This document shows positions 1 to 13,300 of a stretch of 64,000 bases of DNA, piece by piece. Position 1 is the first letter of the stretch. Every line of letters starts with the position of its first letter. Under the pieces are notes generated by a model. It did not search any database. It saw only the letters and a program-made list of their open reading frames with translations, and was not told the origin of the DNA. Position numbers and translations under genes: made by a program. The DNA comes from Luidia sarsii (lineage: Eukaryota > Echinodermata > Asteroidea > Paxillosida > Luidiidae), in NCBI GenBank assembly GCA_949987565.1, contig OX465121.1, positions 3,179,117 through 3,243,116 on the forward strand, written 5' to 3'.

Positions 1-215
1 TGCAAGGAGGATCAGATCCTGCAAGGAGGATCAGATCCTGCAAGGAGGATCAGATCCGGATTAAAACCGTGTGTCAATGCAACGGGGGATCAGATCCTGA
101 TCTCGGGATCTGATCCTCCTCTCAGGAAGGATCAGATCCGGATCAGATCCCGCAATTTGCAAGTGTAAACGCAACGGGGGATCAGATCCGGATCAGATCC
201 CGAAAGCTGATGTAC
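1..215. repeat. Degenerate array built on GGATCAGATCC
   Basis: The motif GGATCAGATCC recurs about ten times. The first three copies are direct 19-bp units (GCAAGGAGGATCAGATCCT) and later copies are spaced irregularly, some as back-to-back palindromes. It lies in the intron before the first visible exon. No coding signal is seen. Confidence 0.7.
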
Positions 216-298
216 AGTATGCATAGTCGAGTTTTGTGCGTATTGGCTGCCGTTGTGCCCCAGTGCCCATTATCAGTGCACATAACATTTGCCCCGAG

Positions 299-770
299 GT
301 ATTATTAATTATTATTTATTTTATTTACCCTGGGTTTCCCATTCAGTGCAAAACTGATCTCCCTTGGGTCCCAGCCAATACAATAAAAACATTAAAAAGC
401 ACCTTAAAATTACAACAACATTTAAACAATCAATAAAAGCCTGTAACACCAGGTCTGTTTAAAATACATCCACATTACACAGTAAGATTGCACTAAAACT
501 ACTATGCACAACCCTTTAACAAGTTAATGAAACACTTTTACATTATTTGGAATGGGGTTCTTTAAATCCCCTGGTATGGAATTCCATGCATGAGCTCCCC
601 GAAATTTGAATGTTTTTCTGCCAAATTCTGTTCTTACTCGTGGAAGAACAATGTTACCCATTGAACTGTTCCTAGTGTTGTAAGAATGGATTTCACTACT
701 CCGGGTAAAAATATCACACAAATAATCTGGTACCACCCTCACTAAACACTTAAAAACCATACACTTCAAG
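299..770 (-). mobile_element. 3' end of a non-LTR (LINE) retrotransposon, 5'-truncated
   Basis: On the minus strand, 769-524 reads as an 81-residue piece like the C-terminal part of LINE reverse transcriptases: VPDYLCDIF, then HSYNTRNSS, then FGRKTFKFRGAHAWNSIP, which matches the usual 'HSYNTRN...F..KGA.LWNSLP' pattern. After the stop comes an untranslated stretch ending near 300 in an A/T-rich tail (AATAAAATAAATAATAAT), as expected for a LINE 3' end. The catalytic reverse transcriptase core and the endonuclease are absent, so the copy is dead. The clade was not determined. Confidence 0.6.
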
Positions 771-930
771 TGAAAATCGCATCTGTCATCATGTTACATG
801 TATATACTACATGTATGACCACTGGCTTTATCGCTTCACGAATTACATTCTCATTGAAGCAAACATCATGTTATATCTATGATGCAACACAGAACCCGCT
901 ACTATACAATATTCAAATCCTCCACACGTC

Positions 931-1110
931 CTCGACCAGCTTGGTGGTCAAGTGGTTAAGACGTCTTCCCTAGAAAGCGGGAGTGGGTTTGAATCCTGCC
1001 CGACCTGCCTGAAATGTTTTCATCAACCATCGGGTAAAGCACTGAGCTCTGAACACTGAGCACTGCTTATTACGTCGAGCAGGGCAAACCCTCATTGAAA
1101 AGGCAGTCTC
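931..1110 (+). mobile_element. tRNA-derived SINE, family 1
   Basis: A tRNA-like head (TGGTCAAGTGGTTAAGACG as box A, GGTTTGAATCC as box B) is followed by a body ending in CAAACCCTCATTGAA. The same unit recurs at 25885-26058 (minus) and 26079-26285 (plus), with fragments near 18460, 23750, 46800 and 47440. The head resembles a class II tRNA such as Leu or Ser. The insertion ends about 40 bases before the first exon's acceptor. Confidence 0.65.
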
Positions 1111-1151
1111 AGTCCCATCAGTTTTCCTCTGCTACTGTTCCCTGTCTTTAG

Positions 1152-1373
1152 GTGGACTATCCTGGTCTGATAGGGGTCCATAAAGGACGAGACAGCTGCA
1201 GGACCTGGCTTCTACCTCTGAGTGACGGAGCTGAGTATGAGTTTCAGGACGTAGACATCAGAGGCCAGGCACACCTGGGCCTGTTCAAAGCCACACGCAC
1301 TGACAGCCAGACTCTAGACCTGCAAAGCAACAGTGGGGATGACACAGGCTACTTCCATGTAGGACCTCTGCAG
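1152..1373 (+). CDS. Exon 1 in window: start of glycine-rich module 1
   Basis: The acceptor is CTGTCTTTAG and the donor GTAAGA; the exon enters and leaves in phase 0. The 74 codons begin VDYPG, matching the VDN strand that opens other modules, and include YEFQDVDIRG (compare YTFDELTLRG in exon 7) and GDDTGYFHVGP, this module's version of the GDxTG motif. Because it starts inside a module, more exons must lie upstream. Confidence 0.8.
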
Positions 1374-4300
1374 GTAAGAATCACTTGCTGTTACTCCCTT
1401 GTGGTTGGATGCTTGACTTTAGGTCTGATGATTAGAGAACAGATTGACAATAGTCAGAATGTTGTGTTGTTACTGTGTCTAATTGAGGTGAACAACCACT
1501 CACCAGACAGACAAATGTAGGAGGTAGTGGCAATGCCATGTCTCACTGAGGTGAGCAACCACCTGACAGAACAGACAGACAAATGTAGAAGGTGGTGGCA
1601 ATGCCATGTCTCACTGAGTTGAGCAACCGCCTGACAGAACAGACAGACAAATGTAGAAGGTGGTGGCAATGCCATGTCTCACTGAGGTGAGCAACCACTT
1701 GACAGAACAGACAGACAAATGTAAAAGGTGGTGGCAATGCCATGTCTCACTGAGGTGAGCAACCACCTGACAGAACAGAAAGACAAATGTAGAAGGTGGT
1801 GGCAATGCTGTGTCTCACTGAGGTGAGCAACCACCCGACAGAACAGACAGACAAATGTAGAAGGTGGTTGCAATGCCATGAGGTGAGCAACCACCCGACA
1901 GAACAGACAGACAAATGTAGAAGGTGGCAATGCTTTGTCTCACAGAGCAAGTACATGTACCTGAAAGGAAATATTGACGTTGTGGCTGTTACCTTTCACC
2001 CCTCTAAAGGTACTTAAGATTGACCTGCCAGCAGACAACCCAAGACTGGCCTGGAACATTCGACTCTATGAGAGGGGTGAACTAGACATGCCAGCTCACT
2101 TGGAGGTGCATGACTTGACATTGGTCTTGGAGGGAACTGTGACAGGAGTCAGGAATATCTCTGTGGGCAAAGGTGGTGAGGTCCATCTCAGGTTAGTTCA
2201 ATGTTCACTAGCAAAGACTAGTTGACTATTTGTGTTAGGTAGGTGCTGATAGACCAATTCTATTAAAAAATATTTAGAAATGTTGTTATCAGCCTACTGA
2301 CGTAGAGGCCCAATACGTCACACTTCTGGCACCAATCAGTGAGAGATGGACGGATTAGGTCGGTTTTTTAAATAGCACCCTCATGAGTTTCTAACCAACT
2401 ATGGACGACTGATTTGTGTTGTGACGACCACAGACCTGTATATAAATGTACACATACATGTACCACGTCTGTGGGGTTTACAATGTAATTCAAAACATTT
2501 GTTGGCTTGTTTGTGGTGGCAGCATTCAAAGAATAACGTGAACAATTTAGTTTTTATCTCGCAAGATCAAAACTATTTGTCTGTGTTTGAGTGAAGATTT
2601 CTTGAAAAGTACAGCATCCCAGAACTTAAGCAGTTTAGATTTCAACGTGAGGATTCTATCATGACCATCTACAAGCTGTGTACATTTGAAGGAAGTCTGT
2701 GGACATCAATGTTGTATTGGGCCCTTAAATGAGCACAGATGATAGGATTCAAGGGTCTGACATTATCCTGGCAGGACCTTTCTCAAAGGTAGTAAAAGGT
2801 CTTGCTAGTATTGATTCACCAGGGATCAAAATGGTACAAAGCCTTAAGCTCCATTGTAACTTACCTTAGATGTATAACCCATCGTAGTTGTAATAAGTCA
2901 TATTGCTTCTGTGTTGTGATTGGTCGTAAGTAGCGATGAGTTTTGTGAAATTAACCCTAGTCTCCTTAATATCTAAAATGAAAACAATCATAAGACACCT
3001 GCTCAATTTTCCATCCATTTTGCAGTCACGTGACCAATGCCTCGTACCACGTCTCAGAAACCGTCACCTTTGACCAGTTTGTGGTCCATGGAGGGGGCAA
3101 GGTGTATATCACGGGTGGGGTGCAGGGGCTGCACTTGCTAGGCAACAAGCTCCACCTTGAGAGTGGGGCCTACATGAAGGCCGATCGTCTGCTGGTCAAT
3201 GTGACGGACATGATCGTGGAAGAGCACGCCACCTTAGATCTCAGCGCAGCTTTTGTGAGTAGTTTTCTCCTACTTTTTGTTTTCATGTGCATTTGTGAAC
3301 AATAGCCTAGCTAAGGGACATTGCAACAGACTGGGCAAGTCCTCTGGCTCACTGCTGCCCAAAGCAAATGTAACAGGTCATTTACATACTGCTCTTGCAC
3401 AGCGCCCTCACTCGGCAGATAAGCTTCCTAGAAACAAAGTACACAATTAAAAATGGTTGAATGCGAGGGTTACTGACCCCTACCGGTACATCCCATCATA
3501 CTTACAGTGCTGTGGAGGTACCTGCGATTCATGACAGTCTGCAAGCATCATACATGTAAGACACATACATGTAGCACACACTACAATGTACCTGAAACAT
3601 GATTTAATGGGTCTTCTGATAGCCACACTCATTCTCAAAGTGATTGTACATATGATTGTACAAATGTGCTTCACTGCCTGAAATGACCAAAGTCGCAAAT
3701 CTCTGAATTTTGGAGGGCGCAATGTTTTGATTCTAGCAGGAACTTTGTGAATGTAGTAAAGGACTGGTTGTCTGATTTTGATCCAAACAAGATAATCAGG
3801 ATAAAACGGGAATAATGACTTCACTGTGGCTCCATTTGATTCAGTCTGGTTATGAGCACGGCGACATTGGCAGAGGTGAAGGGACCTCAGGTGCAGGTCA
3901 CGGAGGTCAGGGGGGCAAAGGTCAAGGGTGGAGCGGAGCCGGAGCCTTTTACGGCAACATCCTGGAGCCCCAACACTTTGGCAGCAGTGCCAGCAACGAC
4001 AAGGCTCACGGCGGTGGAATACTCACCACCCATGTTGCCATGGAAATGAGAGTGGACGGTATGTCGCAATTTTTTTTTTTTATAAGATAAAAGCTGAGGC
4101 TCATGCTCCAATTCTTATGCACGCCATGGGCATTGAAGTGAAAGTTTTTGATTACAAGACTAAGCATCAAAGAAAAAAACATTTTTTGAAATTCAGAGGC
4201 CATGGCAAAACCTGCCATGCCTGGTTTAGGAGGCACTGTAGATATCTGGTTTTTCAAATATCGATATATCGGCGCTCAAATATCGATATTATTGATATAT

Positions 4301-7300
4301 CGATATTTTTGATATATCGATATTTTTGATATATCGATATTTTTGATATATCGATATTTTCGATATATTGATATTTTTGATATATCGATATTTTCGATAT
4401 ATCGATATTTTTGATATATCGATATTTTTGATATATCGATATTTTTGATATATCGATATTTTCGATATATCGGTTTAGTGTGTCTGTAACTAAGAATTGC
4501 GAATTCCGTATGAAAAGACTAACAAAAGATTTAGATAGTTGATTAATATTTCTTTTGTTTGATTTGTTCACAGGAACTGTCAGAGTGAATGGTCAGAATG
4601 GGCAGGACTCCGGTGGAGGTGCCAGTGGGGGGAGCATTATGCTCAACACGTACTACTTCACAGGAGTGGGTGTCATTCAGGCCAATGGCGGTGCAGGTAA
4701 CATCCACATATGTACATCTCATGTCAAATGGCAACACATGCATTCTCTATGAGTTACAACAACTTAGGAATAGCACTTAGACTGACCTCTTGGAAGGAGT
4801 ACATATTTTACATAAGGGACCTTGTGCAAACTTTAAGATCACTCAAGGCTTTAAGTTTGTACTCGACATACACACTGTGCATGTAAATATTGAAATCTTT
4901 GTGTTCTGCTTGTGTAAAGGTCATGGGTCAAGTGGCGGAGGTGGAAGTGGTGGGCGCGTAGCCGTGTACTTCACTGAGGACTCGTTCACTGGCCAGTTCA
5001 CTGCCTTTGGGGGTGGCTCAGGCTATGAGCCAGGGGCCGCCGGTACTGTCTACCGGGAGTCAAAGGTCATGACCCCGAGGTACAGGTCACTGCTGGTGGA
5101 CAACAACGGGCAGATAATCCGTGAGGTATGAAGCATTTGTTGGAACAGTTTGCAATATTTTCATGCATTGCATTTGAACACAGCTAGAATGAAGCTTTTC
5201 CAAACCTGAAAGTACCGGTACAAACAAACCTGCAATTGTTTTTTTTCCTAGATATCTTAGGGAATTTTTCGGAAGGGAAAAGTGGAATCACGTTTTTGAC
5301 TGTTTTTCAAGGGAGTCCATTTGGGGAAGAATATTTCACTGGACTGGGACTTAAACCCAGGACTGTGATTGCATATTCCTTTGCTCTTCTACCTGAGCTG
5401 TATTTGCCTTCTAGTTTGGGTCATTTACATGTAGCTGAGATCGATAATCAGCTGTGATTTCTATTCAATTGTCTGTTCCACTATCTTTATTAAAACCAAT
5501 GCTCTACCTCCTCAGTATCCAGCTTTGTTTGTATTTTTCTTGTCTGTCTCAGACATCCATTGACAACTATTATAATCTGCGCTACGATTCTGGAATCACT
5601 TGGGTCAATTCCGTGGCTGTGGGTGATGAGTACACCTTTGATGAGCTGACCCTGCGTGGCAATGCTCATCTAGCGTTTGAGTCTCGGCCCGAGATCAACA
5701 GCCAGCGCTACTTCATCATCCAGAAGCTGATTGGTGAAGAGAGTCAGGAATATGGATGCTATGGCACTCTCCACACAGGCCCTCGCCAGATGGTGACTAT
5801 CAGGCAAGCCATGTATTACCTGCCATTGCATCTGCACGTCTATGATCTGGGCACTCTCCACCTCCCTGATCGCGTCATGCTTTATGAGACGACGAATATC
5901 GTGGACGGGGTTATAGGGGGCGCTCTTTATCTATCCCTGGCGCATTCCTCACTGACTTTTGGCGAGGAGTCACGGTCTGCTGTCGCAATGAATCGCGGCC
6001 AGTTCCGCTTTGATGAGCTGAGGGTGAATCCCGAGAGCAAGGTTACCTTTGACGGTGGGGACGAGGAGGTCCAGTTGAGGTTGAGCACCCTTGATGTCAG
6101 ACCTGATGCCAAGGTCCTGGGAAGGAGGTTGACCATTCGAGCGGAGACCATCCAGCTAGCTGAGACTGCCTCTGTGTCAGTGGACTATGGCGGATATGAC
6201 AACAATGGACGAGGTATGCAGACCATTTATCATTCAATTGTCTAAAGCCACATTTCCACTGGACTTATTTTGGTCAAAGTAATTGAGATGATGATTACCT
6301 TTCCCATTTTAAGTCCAGTGGAAACGACCCTGTTAAATATCCTCTCTGTTACTTTAGCTGAGCCAAATGAACACTTTTACCTGCCAACCTCTGCCAAGTA
6401 AAAGTGACCACATCCGGCCTATGATATAACACATGTGCACAACTGCTTTCTCAAAGGTGGGGTGCTAGGAACCAAACATTCATCATTCTGCCTTTGAAAA
6501 AGGTTCTTTGAGGATTGAAATGTAAGGCCCCGTAAATTTGTGAGATTCTTTATAGTAGTATGTGCAATACGAATGGCCATTTCTATTATAAACTAGATTT
6601 GAACCACATGATATTTTGATTTGTTTTTCCCTGCTGACGGGCAGAGTACACACATCCCGAAACGTTGAGTTACCGGCTCTTTTCAGAGCCACACTCCTCG
6701 AGAGAGAGAGAAGTGCTACATGGTGTCACGGTAAATCTTCCGCCTAATTTTTCCCCCCCATTTTTGTCCATTTGTTGTTTTGTTTGCGATCCCTCAGGGA
6801 ACTACTTTGCCGGGGCAGGAGGAAGCCACGGTGCCAAGGGTGGTCTGGGCAGCTCCAGCCCTGACTCTGGCCCTAGTTACGACTCCCTGCTGAACCCTGT
6901 GGAGTTTGGAGAGGCCGGTGGCTGTGGGGTGCAGCAGTGCAGTCAGGGAGGGGCACCGGCAGGTGGGGGCGCTCTTCATATTGTGACCACCAGTCTAGAC
7001 AACCAGGGCACCATCAGTGCACGGTAAGGCCCTTGCAGATAGCCAACCCATTAATGATTACTGACGGATAGTCACTGCTGTCTTTCTGAGCTGACCCAGC
7101 AATAAACATGAAGGACAGATAGGGCCTATGTGTGGCACTGTAGAATTCCTGTCTGGAAGAACTTTTTCATTGCTGACTAGTGGAAGAAGCCAATAGAGCA
7201 CCAGACTGTGTGTAATTTTCATTGTCTCCTTTAATTGGTTCATACCAGAGGCCAGGATGCTACCAGTGTGCCAGCCTATGAGCGGTCTGGTGGTGGAGCT

Positions 7301-10300
7301 GGTGGAAGCATCTGGATAGAAGTGGAATCCATTCTTTCTAAAGGTAACTAGCGTCAAGCTTCTAAAGTATATTCACAATACACATCAACACAAGTCCAAA
7401 TACAACATTGGGAAGATCGGAATACATCAATGTCCATAGATTTCCTTCTAATTTATATTGTCACTCAAACATCAACAAAATGGTTTATTACTTGTGAGTA
7501 ATAAACTATTTCTTACACTACAGAATGGTGGGTAAACCGTGACAGGTTTTACATTTTTCTACTTTCTCAGAAAGAACCTTCGCAGTATTGCTTTTTTGAA
7601 ATGTTTAATGGTTTAACACACAATCTGTGGCAATCTTTTGACCTTTACCAATGTTTACAGGGACTAGGGTTCAATATAATTCTGTATAAACAAGTGTGTT
7701 CTATAGATATGATATGATTTTTGCATAATAGAGAATAGAATTCATCGAGTACTTGCCTTACTTGATGTTTGATTAGCACTGCATGCTAAGTCCTTTGTAC
7801 GATTGCCTGCTGAAGAAATTCCATACAGCTTGTATAGGATTGCACTGCGTGCTAAGTCCTTTGTACGATTGCCTGCTGAAGAAATTCCATACAGCTTGTA
7901 TAGGATTGCACTGCATGCTAAGTCCTTTGTACGATTGCCTGCTGAAGAAATTCCATGCAGCTTGTATAGGATTGCACTGCGTGCTAAGTCCTTTGTACGA
8001 TTGCCTGCTGAAGAAATTCCATGCAGCTTGTATAGGATTGCACTGCGTGCTAAGTCCTTTGTACGATTGCCTGCTGAAGAAATTCCATGCAGCTTGTATA
8101 GGATTGCACTGCGTGCTAAGTCCTTTGTACGATTGCCTGCTGAAAAATATCCATGCAGCTTGGATAGGATTGGAACCCATGTCTCCTGCTGTCTAGCGCA
8201 GAAGTTACAGATTCAAAGTTCTCTGGTGTATATCACTATGAACATCTAAACGGTGAAAATGGGGTGAAAATGTCATTTAGCCGTGAAAAGAAAATTCACA
8301 GTGTTTTCACCCTTATTTCATGGCACACAGTTAGCCAAGTCATTTTCACGGTGTTTTCACCAGTGGTCTCCAAGGCCACATTCCTGGTGGTAAATGGCTA
8401 GAGGCAATTTAGAAGTATCTTGGAGTGACAGGTACAAGGCCACCATACAGTACCTCGATCTATGGGGGCTGGTGGTCCCTACTGGTAATTGAATTAGCCA
8501 TCCCTCAAGGCTGGAGCTAGCCCCCCCTAGATATTCATGGGGTTTTTTCACAGGTCTCTTTAGTGACCAGAAGATGTCCTTATCAGGTCAGAGAGCTTGC
8601 AATTATCTTCACGGTGAATTCATTGTAAAATGCACCGTGAAATCACAGTGACTTCTTAGTTTCACGGTAAAATGACATTTCCACCCCTTTTTCACGGTTT
8701 AGATGTTCATAGTGTATACCGGTAGCAGTGCTCTACGACCTGGACACAGCTTTTGGAACTAGTTTTCAAAAGAGATTGTGGACATATTTGACATTGTGAA
8801 TTGTGCACAGCTTCTCCTATGTTTTGTATTTACATGTTTGGTGCACATGCACTATGAACGTCTAAACCGTGAAAAAGGGGTGAAAATGTCATTTTGCCGT
8901 GAAACTAAAAAGTCACTGTGATTTCACGGTGCATTTTACAGTGAATTCACCTTGAAAATAATTGCCTCTCTGACCTGATAAAAGCGTGAATATCTGGGGT
9001 GGCAAGCTCCAGCCTTGAGGGATGGCTAATTCAATTACCAGTAGGGACCATGGCACCAGAACCCATAGAGGTACTGTATGGTTTCCTTGTAACTGTCACT
9101 CCCAGATACTTCTAAATTGCCTCTAGCCATTTACCACCAGGAATGTGGCCTTGGAGACCACTGGTGAAAACACCATGAAAACGACTTGGCTAACTGTGTG
9201 CCATGAAATAGGGGTAAAAACACGGTGAATTTTCTTTTCAGAGCTAAATGACATTTTCAGCCCATTTTCACGGTTTAGATGTTCATAGTGATGGTGTGAC
9301 TGAATATTGTGAACTCACCATGCAAACCTTTTCAGATCTAATTGGACAGTTTCTAGTGTGTTTTGTACTGACATGTTCGGTACACATGGTGTGACTGTAA
9401 AAGTGTGAACCCACCCTGCAAACCTGTGACATCTCATTGAATGCCGACTGTTTGTGTGCTGCATACCCACAGGCCTTATAGATGCTAGTGGTGGGCAAGG
9501 GCATGGGACTATTGGTGGGGGAGGAGCTGGTGGTCTGATTGCTGTCTACTATGATGATGAGGAGATAGGCCCCACACCTTTGGCTTGTGGTGCTTCAGGC
9601 CATCAGGCCGGGGGACCAGGCTTTGTCTATCTGGTGCGTCTCAAAGATGGATACCTGCACAGCAAAGTAAGTCACTGCCTCATGACTTCAACCAGTTTGG
9701 GTTGAGTATTTTTTACTATGTAAACCACCACATCGTGAAACATTTTCAGAAGTGGCAGTTGTTGAGGTACAGTAGGTCACCAGATCAGGATGACCAATTT
9801 CAGTGTGTGTATCACTATGAACATCTAAACCGTGAAAATGGGGTGAAAATGTAATTTAGCCATGAAAAGAAATTCACCGTGTTTTCACCCCTATTTCATG
9901 GCAGACAGTTAGCCAAGTCATTTTCACGGTGTTTTCAGCAGTTGTCTCCAAGGCCGCTTTCCTGGTGTCAAATGGCTAGAGGCAATTTAGAAGTATCTGG
10001 GAGTGACAGTTACAAGGACACCTTACAGTACCTCTATGGGGGCTGGTAGTCCCTACTGGTAATTGAATTAGCCATCCCCCAAGGCTGGAGCTTGCCACCC
10101 TAGATATTCACGTTTTTTCACGGTTTCTTTAGTGACCTGAAGATGTCCTTATCAGGTCAGAGAGGCGATTATTTTCACTGTAAAATGCACTGTGAAATCA
10201 CATTGACTGTTTAGTTTCACGGCGAAATGACATTTTCACCCCCTTTTCACGGTTTAGATGTTCATAGTGTATGTGCCTGCCCCATTACAGTAATTGGTGA

Positions 10301-13300
10301 CACGACTATGAGTCATGATATCACCACATGGACAGAGATCTGAGTGTCATGATACCCCAAGCCCGCTGCAAATTGACTAGCAGCAAACAGCAGTCTTTTC
10401 AGCTGTACCCAGGGCTTTCTCTGAAGGTTGTAGGTAGGGAGTTTGGGTGAACCATTGTCCATGTATGGTTTAAGCTTCTCAGGAGCAGCAGGGACTTCAA
10501 TGTCTCTGTCTTTTAGGTTTTCACCAAACGGCTTGGTTATCAAGTTGTTATGACAGTGCATCAGCACTAGAAAGTAGGAGATGTGAGTTTCAATCCTGCA
10601 CATTTTGTAAGCAGACCCGTCACCGAACATGTGTACTGTTACCCTTTCCCAAGCCTATCACCAAATAATAGACTTCACAATTACTCTTTCGGAATCGTCA
10701 TTTTGATTAGGTTTTACAATTTTTAACGAAAAGTTAAAGAGCAAAGAAAATATGACTGGAGTGGGACTTGAACTGAGACCTTCGATTTAGTGTATTAGCA
10801 ATCTGAATAGCTGAGCTGTACAGACCTTAGGTTCTTTAATTGTATTTTATTTTAATGCATAGTTTGAAATAAATATATGGATGAATGAATGAATGAATAG
10901 TCAACTCTCATTGCCAGAGTGGGGGCACCTGTCAGAAGCATCCAGCCATTTACTGCCCTATATCCGCAGATCACACCCCCATTGTCTTTCAGATGCAAAC
11001 AACATTTGCAGTAGTTGTAAACCTATCTACAGCAGTTTGGGGATCACACAAAGTGGATACAGCTTTTAATACTTTATATTCAAACAAACAAAGAGAATAA
11101 AATTGTTTTGAGTTAAAAAAAAAAAAAAAAAAAAAACAACGAGAAAATTGCAAATTTACTGGGCTGGGACCTGCACCTGAGACCTCTAGTTTAATCATGG
11201 AGCTCGTATATCTGCATGGCTTAATCACACCGGTGCTCTAAATTAATTGGTTGTTGTTGTTGCAGATGTACGTGGACAATTGCGGCTTGAATTCCCCACA
11301 AGAAGCCGTCGCTGAGGGGCTAGGGGAGAATACCAACATCTTTGCCCTGCATGAGCTGGAAATCAGAGGCTCTGCCCGACTGCGATTAGCCGGCAGGTCC
11401 TACCAACCTTCCCTGTGCTTCCCCGTGGCTGTCCTGAAGGGGGATAGGACTGGATGGTTCACGGTCAGCCGCAACGTGGAAGCTCACTTTGCCATTTGTG
11501 GTTGTCCCATCTGCTATGTGGAGGAGCCAGTCACAGAAATTGATCCCGTGTTCAGCATTGCGGTGGAAGGGGAAGGTCTCTTAAACATCCCAAAGAGTGT
11601 CACACTCCACGGAGGCGTGGCATTACATCTCTGCGGACGCTTGGATGCCACTGAGCAGGGTGTGATTGAGATCAGAGAAGGAGGAAGACTGACTGCAAGC
11701 CACCCAGCCCGGACGGATGAATCTGATCTGACATCAGGAACGCTGACGATGGAAGCTATCCGGATCTTCAAAGGTGGCCTTATGCAGGCGTCTAGTAGCT
11801 GCTCCAACCCTGACAACCTGCCAGTCACCCTGAGGCTGGGAACCCTGCAGCGCTCCTGGATGTCCACCTTTCATGAAGCCGGCTTCACCATTTCTAGCTC
11901 CACATTTGTCAAGGATGACATTGTGAGAGGACCTTTGCCAACTGCGCAATGCCCTGAAGGAACTCTGACGTACAATGCAACTGACTTTGTCGACCCATGC
12001 CCTGGTGGTTTGATATTATCGCTCGATGTCAATTCATCCATAGCTGTTTGTAAATACAATAACTTGCAATTGACCTCAGGACAGAGTTGCCAAATGGGTC
12101 CCGGAGAGCACATCTACCAATCCTTGATCCTAGAGGGAGGCTCACAAATCATTCTGACTGGAAGTGCTGATGGAATGAATCCTACTCAGCTGAATGTGTC
12201 CGATCTTAGCATCAACTATGGAGGGTCGATCAGTGGGAATGCAGCCGGCTTTGTCAATGGAGGTCCTGGGCTGGGACTTGGAAGTAGTGGAGGGAGCCAT
12301 GGTGGGCTAGGAGGTGGTGACAACTCTGGACAAATCTATGGGAGTGTCAGAGAGCCATTGTCTTACGGCAGCAGTGGCTCAAGTGGTCGTGGTGGTGGAC
12401 AAATTCAGGTCATCGTCGCTAACAACCTCCATCTTGATGGAAGCGTGGAGGTGTCAGGTGGTGGCGGCTCTGGGGGAGGTAGTGGAGGCAGTATCTACAT
12501 CCAAGCTGCTTCCATGTCAGGCTATGGGAAGCTGAAGGCCGATGGAGGAGATGGAACAACATCAGGGGGTGGCGGGGGTCGGATAGCAGCAGACATCGCA
12601 GGTGCATACAGATACAGCGGCCTGTTGACTGCTTATGGTGGCAGTGGTGGGATCAGAGGATCATCAGGCACTGTCTTCATCCAACATCACAGCGACGGCT
12701 CCAAGTCTACCAAGCTGATCATAGCAGGAGAATCCCCATCACCGACAATGATGCCTTCCTCTAGTTTGACAGACGTTGATGAGCTTCATGTGACTGACTC
12801 AGGAATGTTTGGCCTTGCCTCTAAGTTGAATGCGAGCATGGTTGTCGGAGACACAACAGGAAGGATAGTCCTGAGGGATGGTGGGTCTTTGGTCATCCAA
12901 GACATTCAGGATCCCAGGAAAGGCATCCAGTGTACCTTAGAGGTGCTGGAAGGTTCTGAATTGGAGACAGATTCTGACCTCTACTTGACTGGACTTCATC
13001 AGCCATTGCTCCAACTTGAGGGAAACTTGACAGCAAGCTCATTGAGAGTTGCTGAAGCTGGTGAAATGGTCATTGGCAGCACAGGCAAACTGCTCACCTC
13101 AAAGATGTTCCTTCACAGATCAGCCCGAGTATGTGTTGAAGACGGTTGGTTTGGCAAGGATCCTGGATTGCAGACTATCCGCTTGGATAACCTGACCCTC
13201 GGACCATCAGCAGATCTGCAATTCAAGTCTGAATCCCCAGTCACTATCACTGCCCTGATTCTTCAATATAAGTCCACGATCAACAGCCCCTCAACGCTGC

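Larger units (their letters stand above)
7344..9472. other. Intron 9 (2.1 kb), repeat-filled
   Basis: It holds a 66-bp tandem array and two inverted copies of the CACTA-like MITE, listed separately. The flanks at 7344-7775 and 9291-9470 show no coding signal. The latter contains a short repeated phrase (TGGTGTGACTG ... GTGAAC ... ACC.TGCAAACC) occurring twice. Confidence 0.6.

Noticed and set aside
7773..8249. Open frames on both strands across the 66-bp array
   Set aside because: Repeat-derived; openness on both strands at once follows from the unit length.
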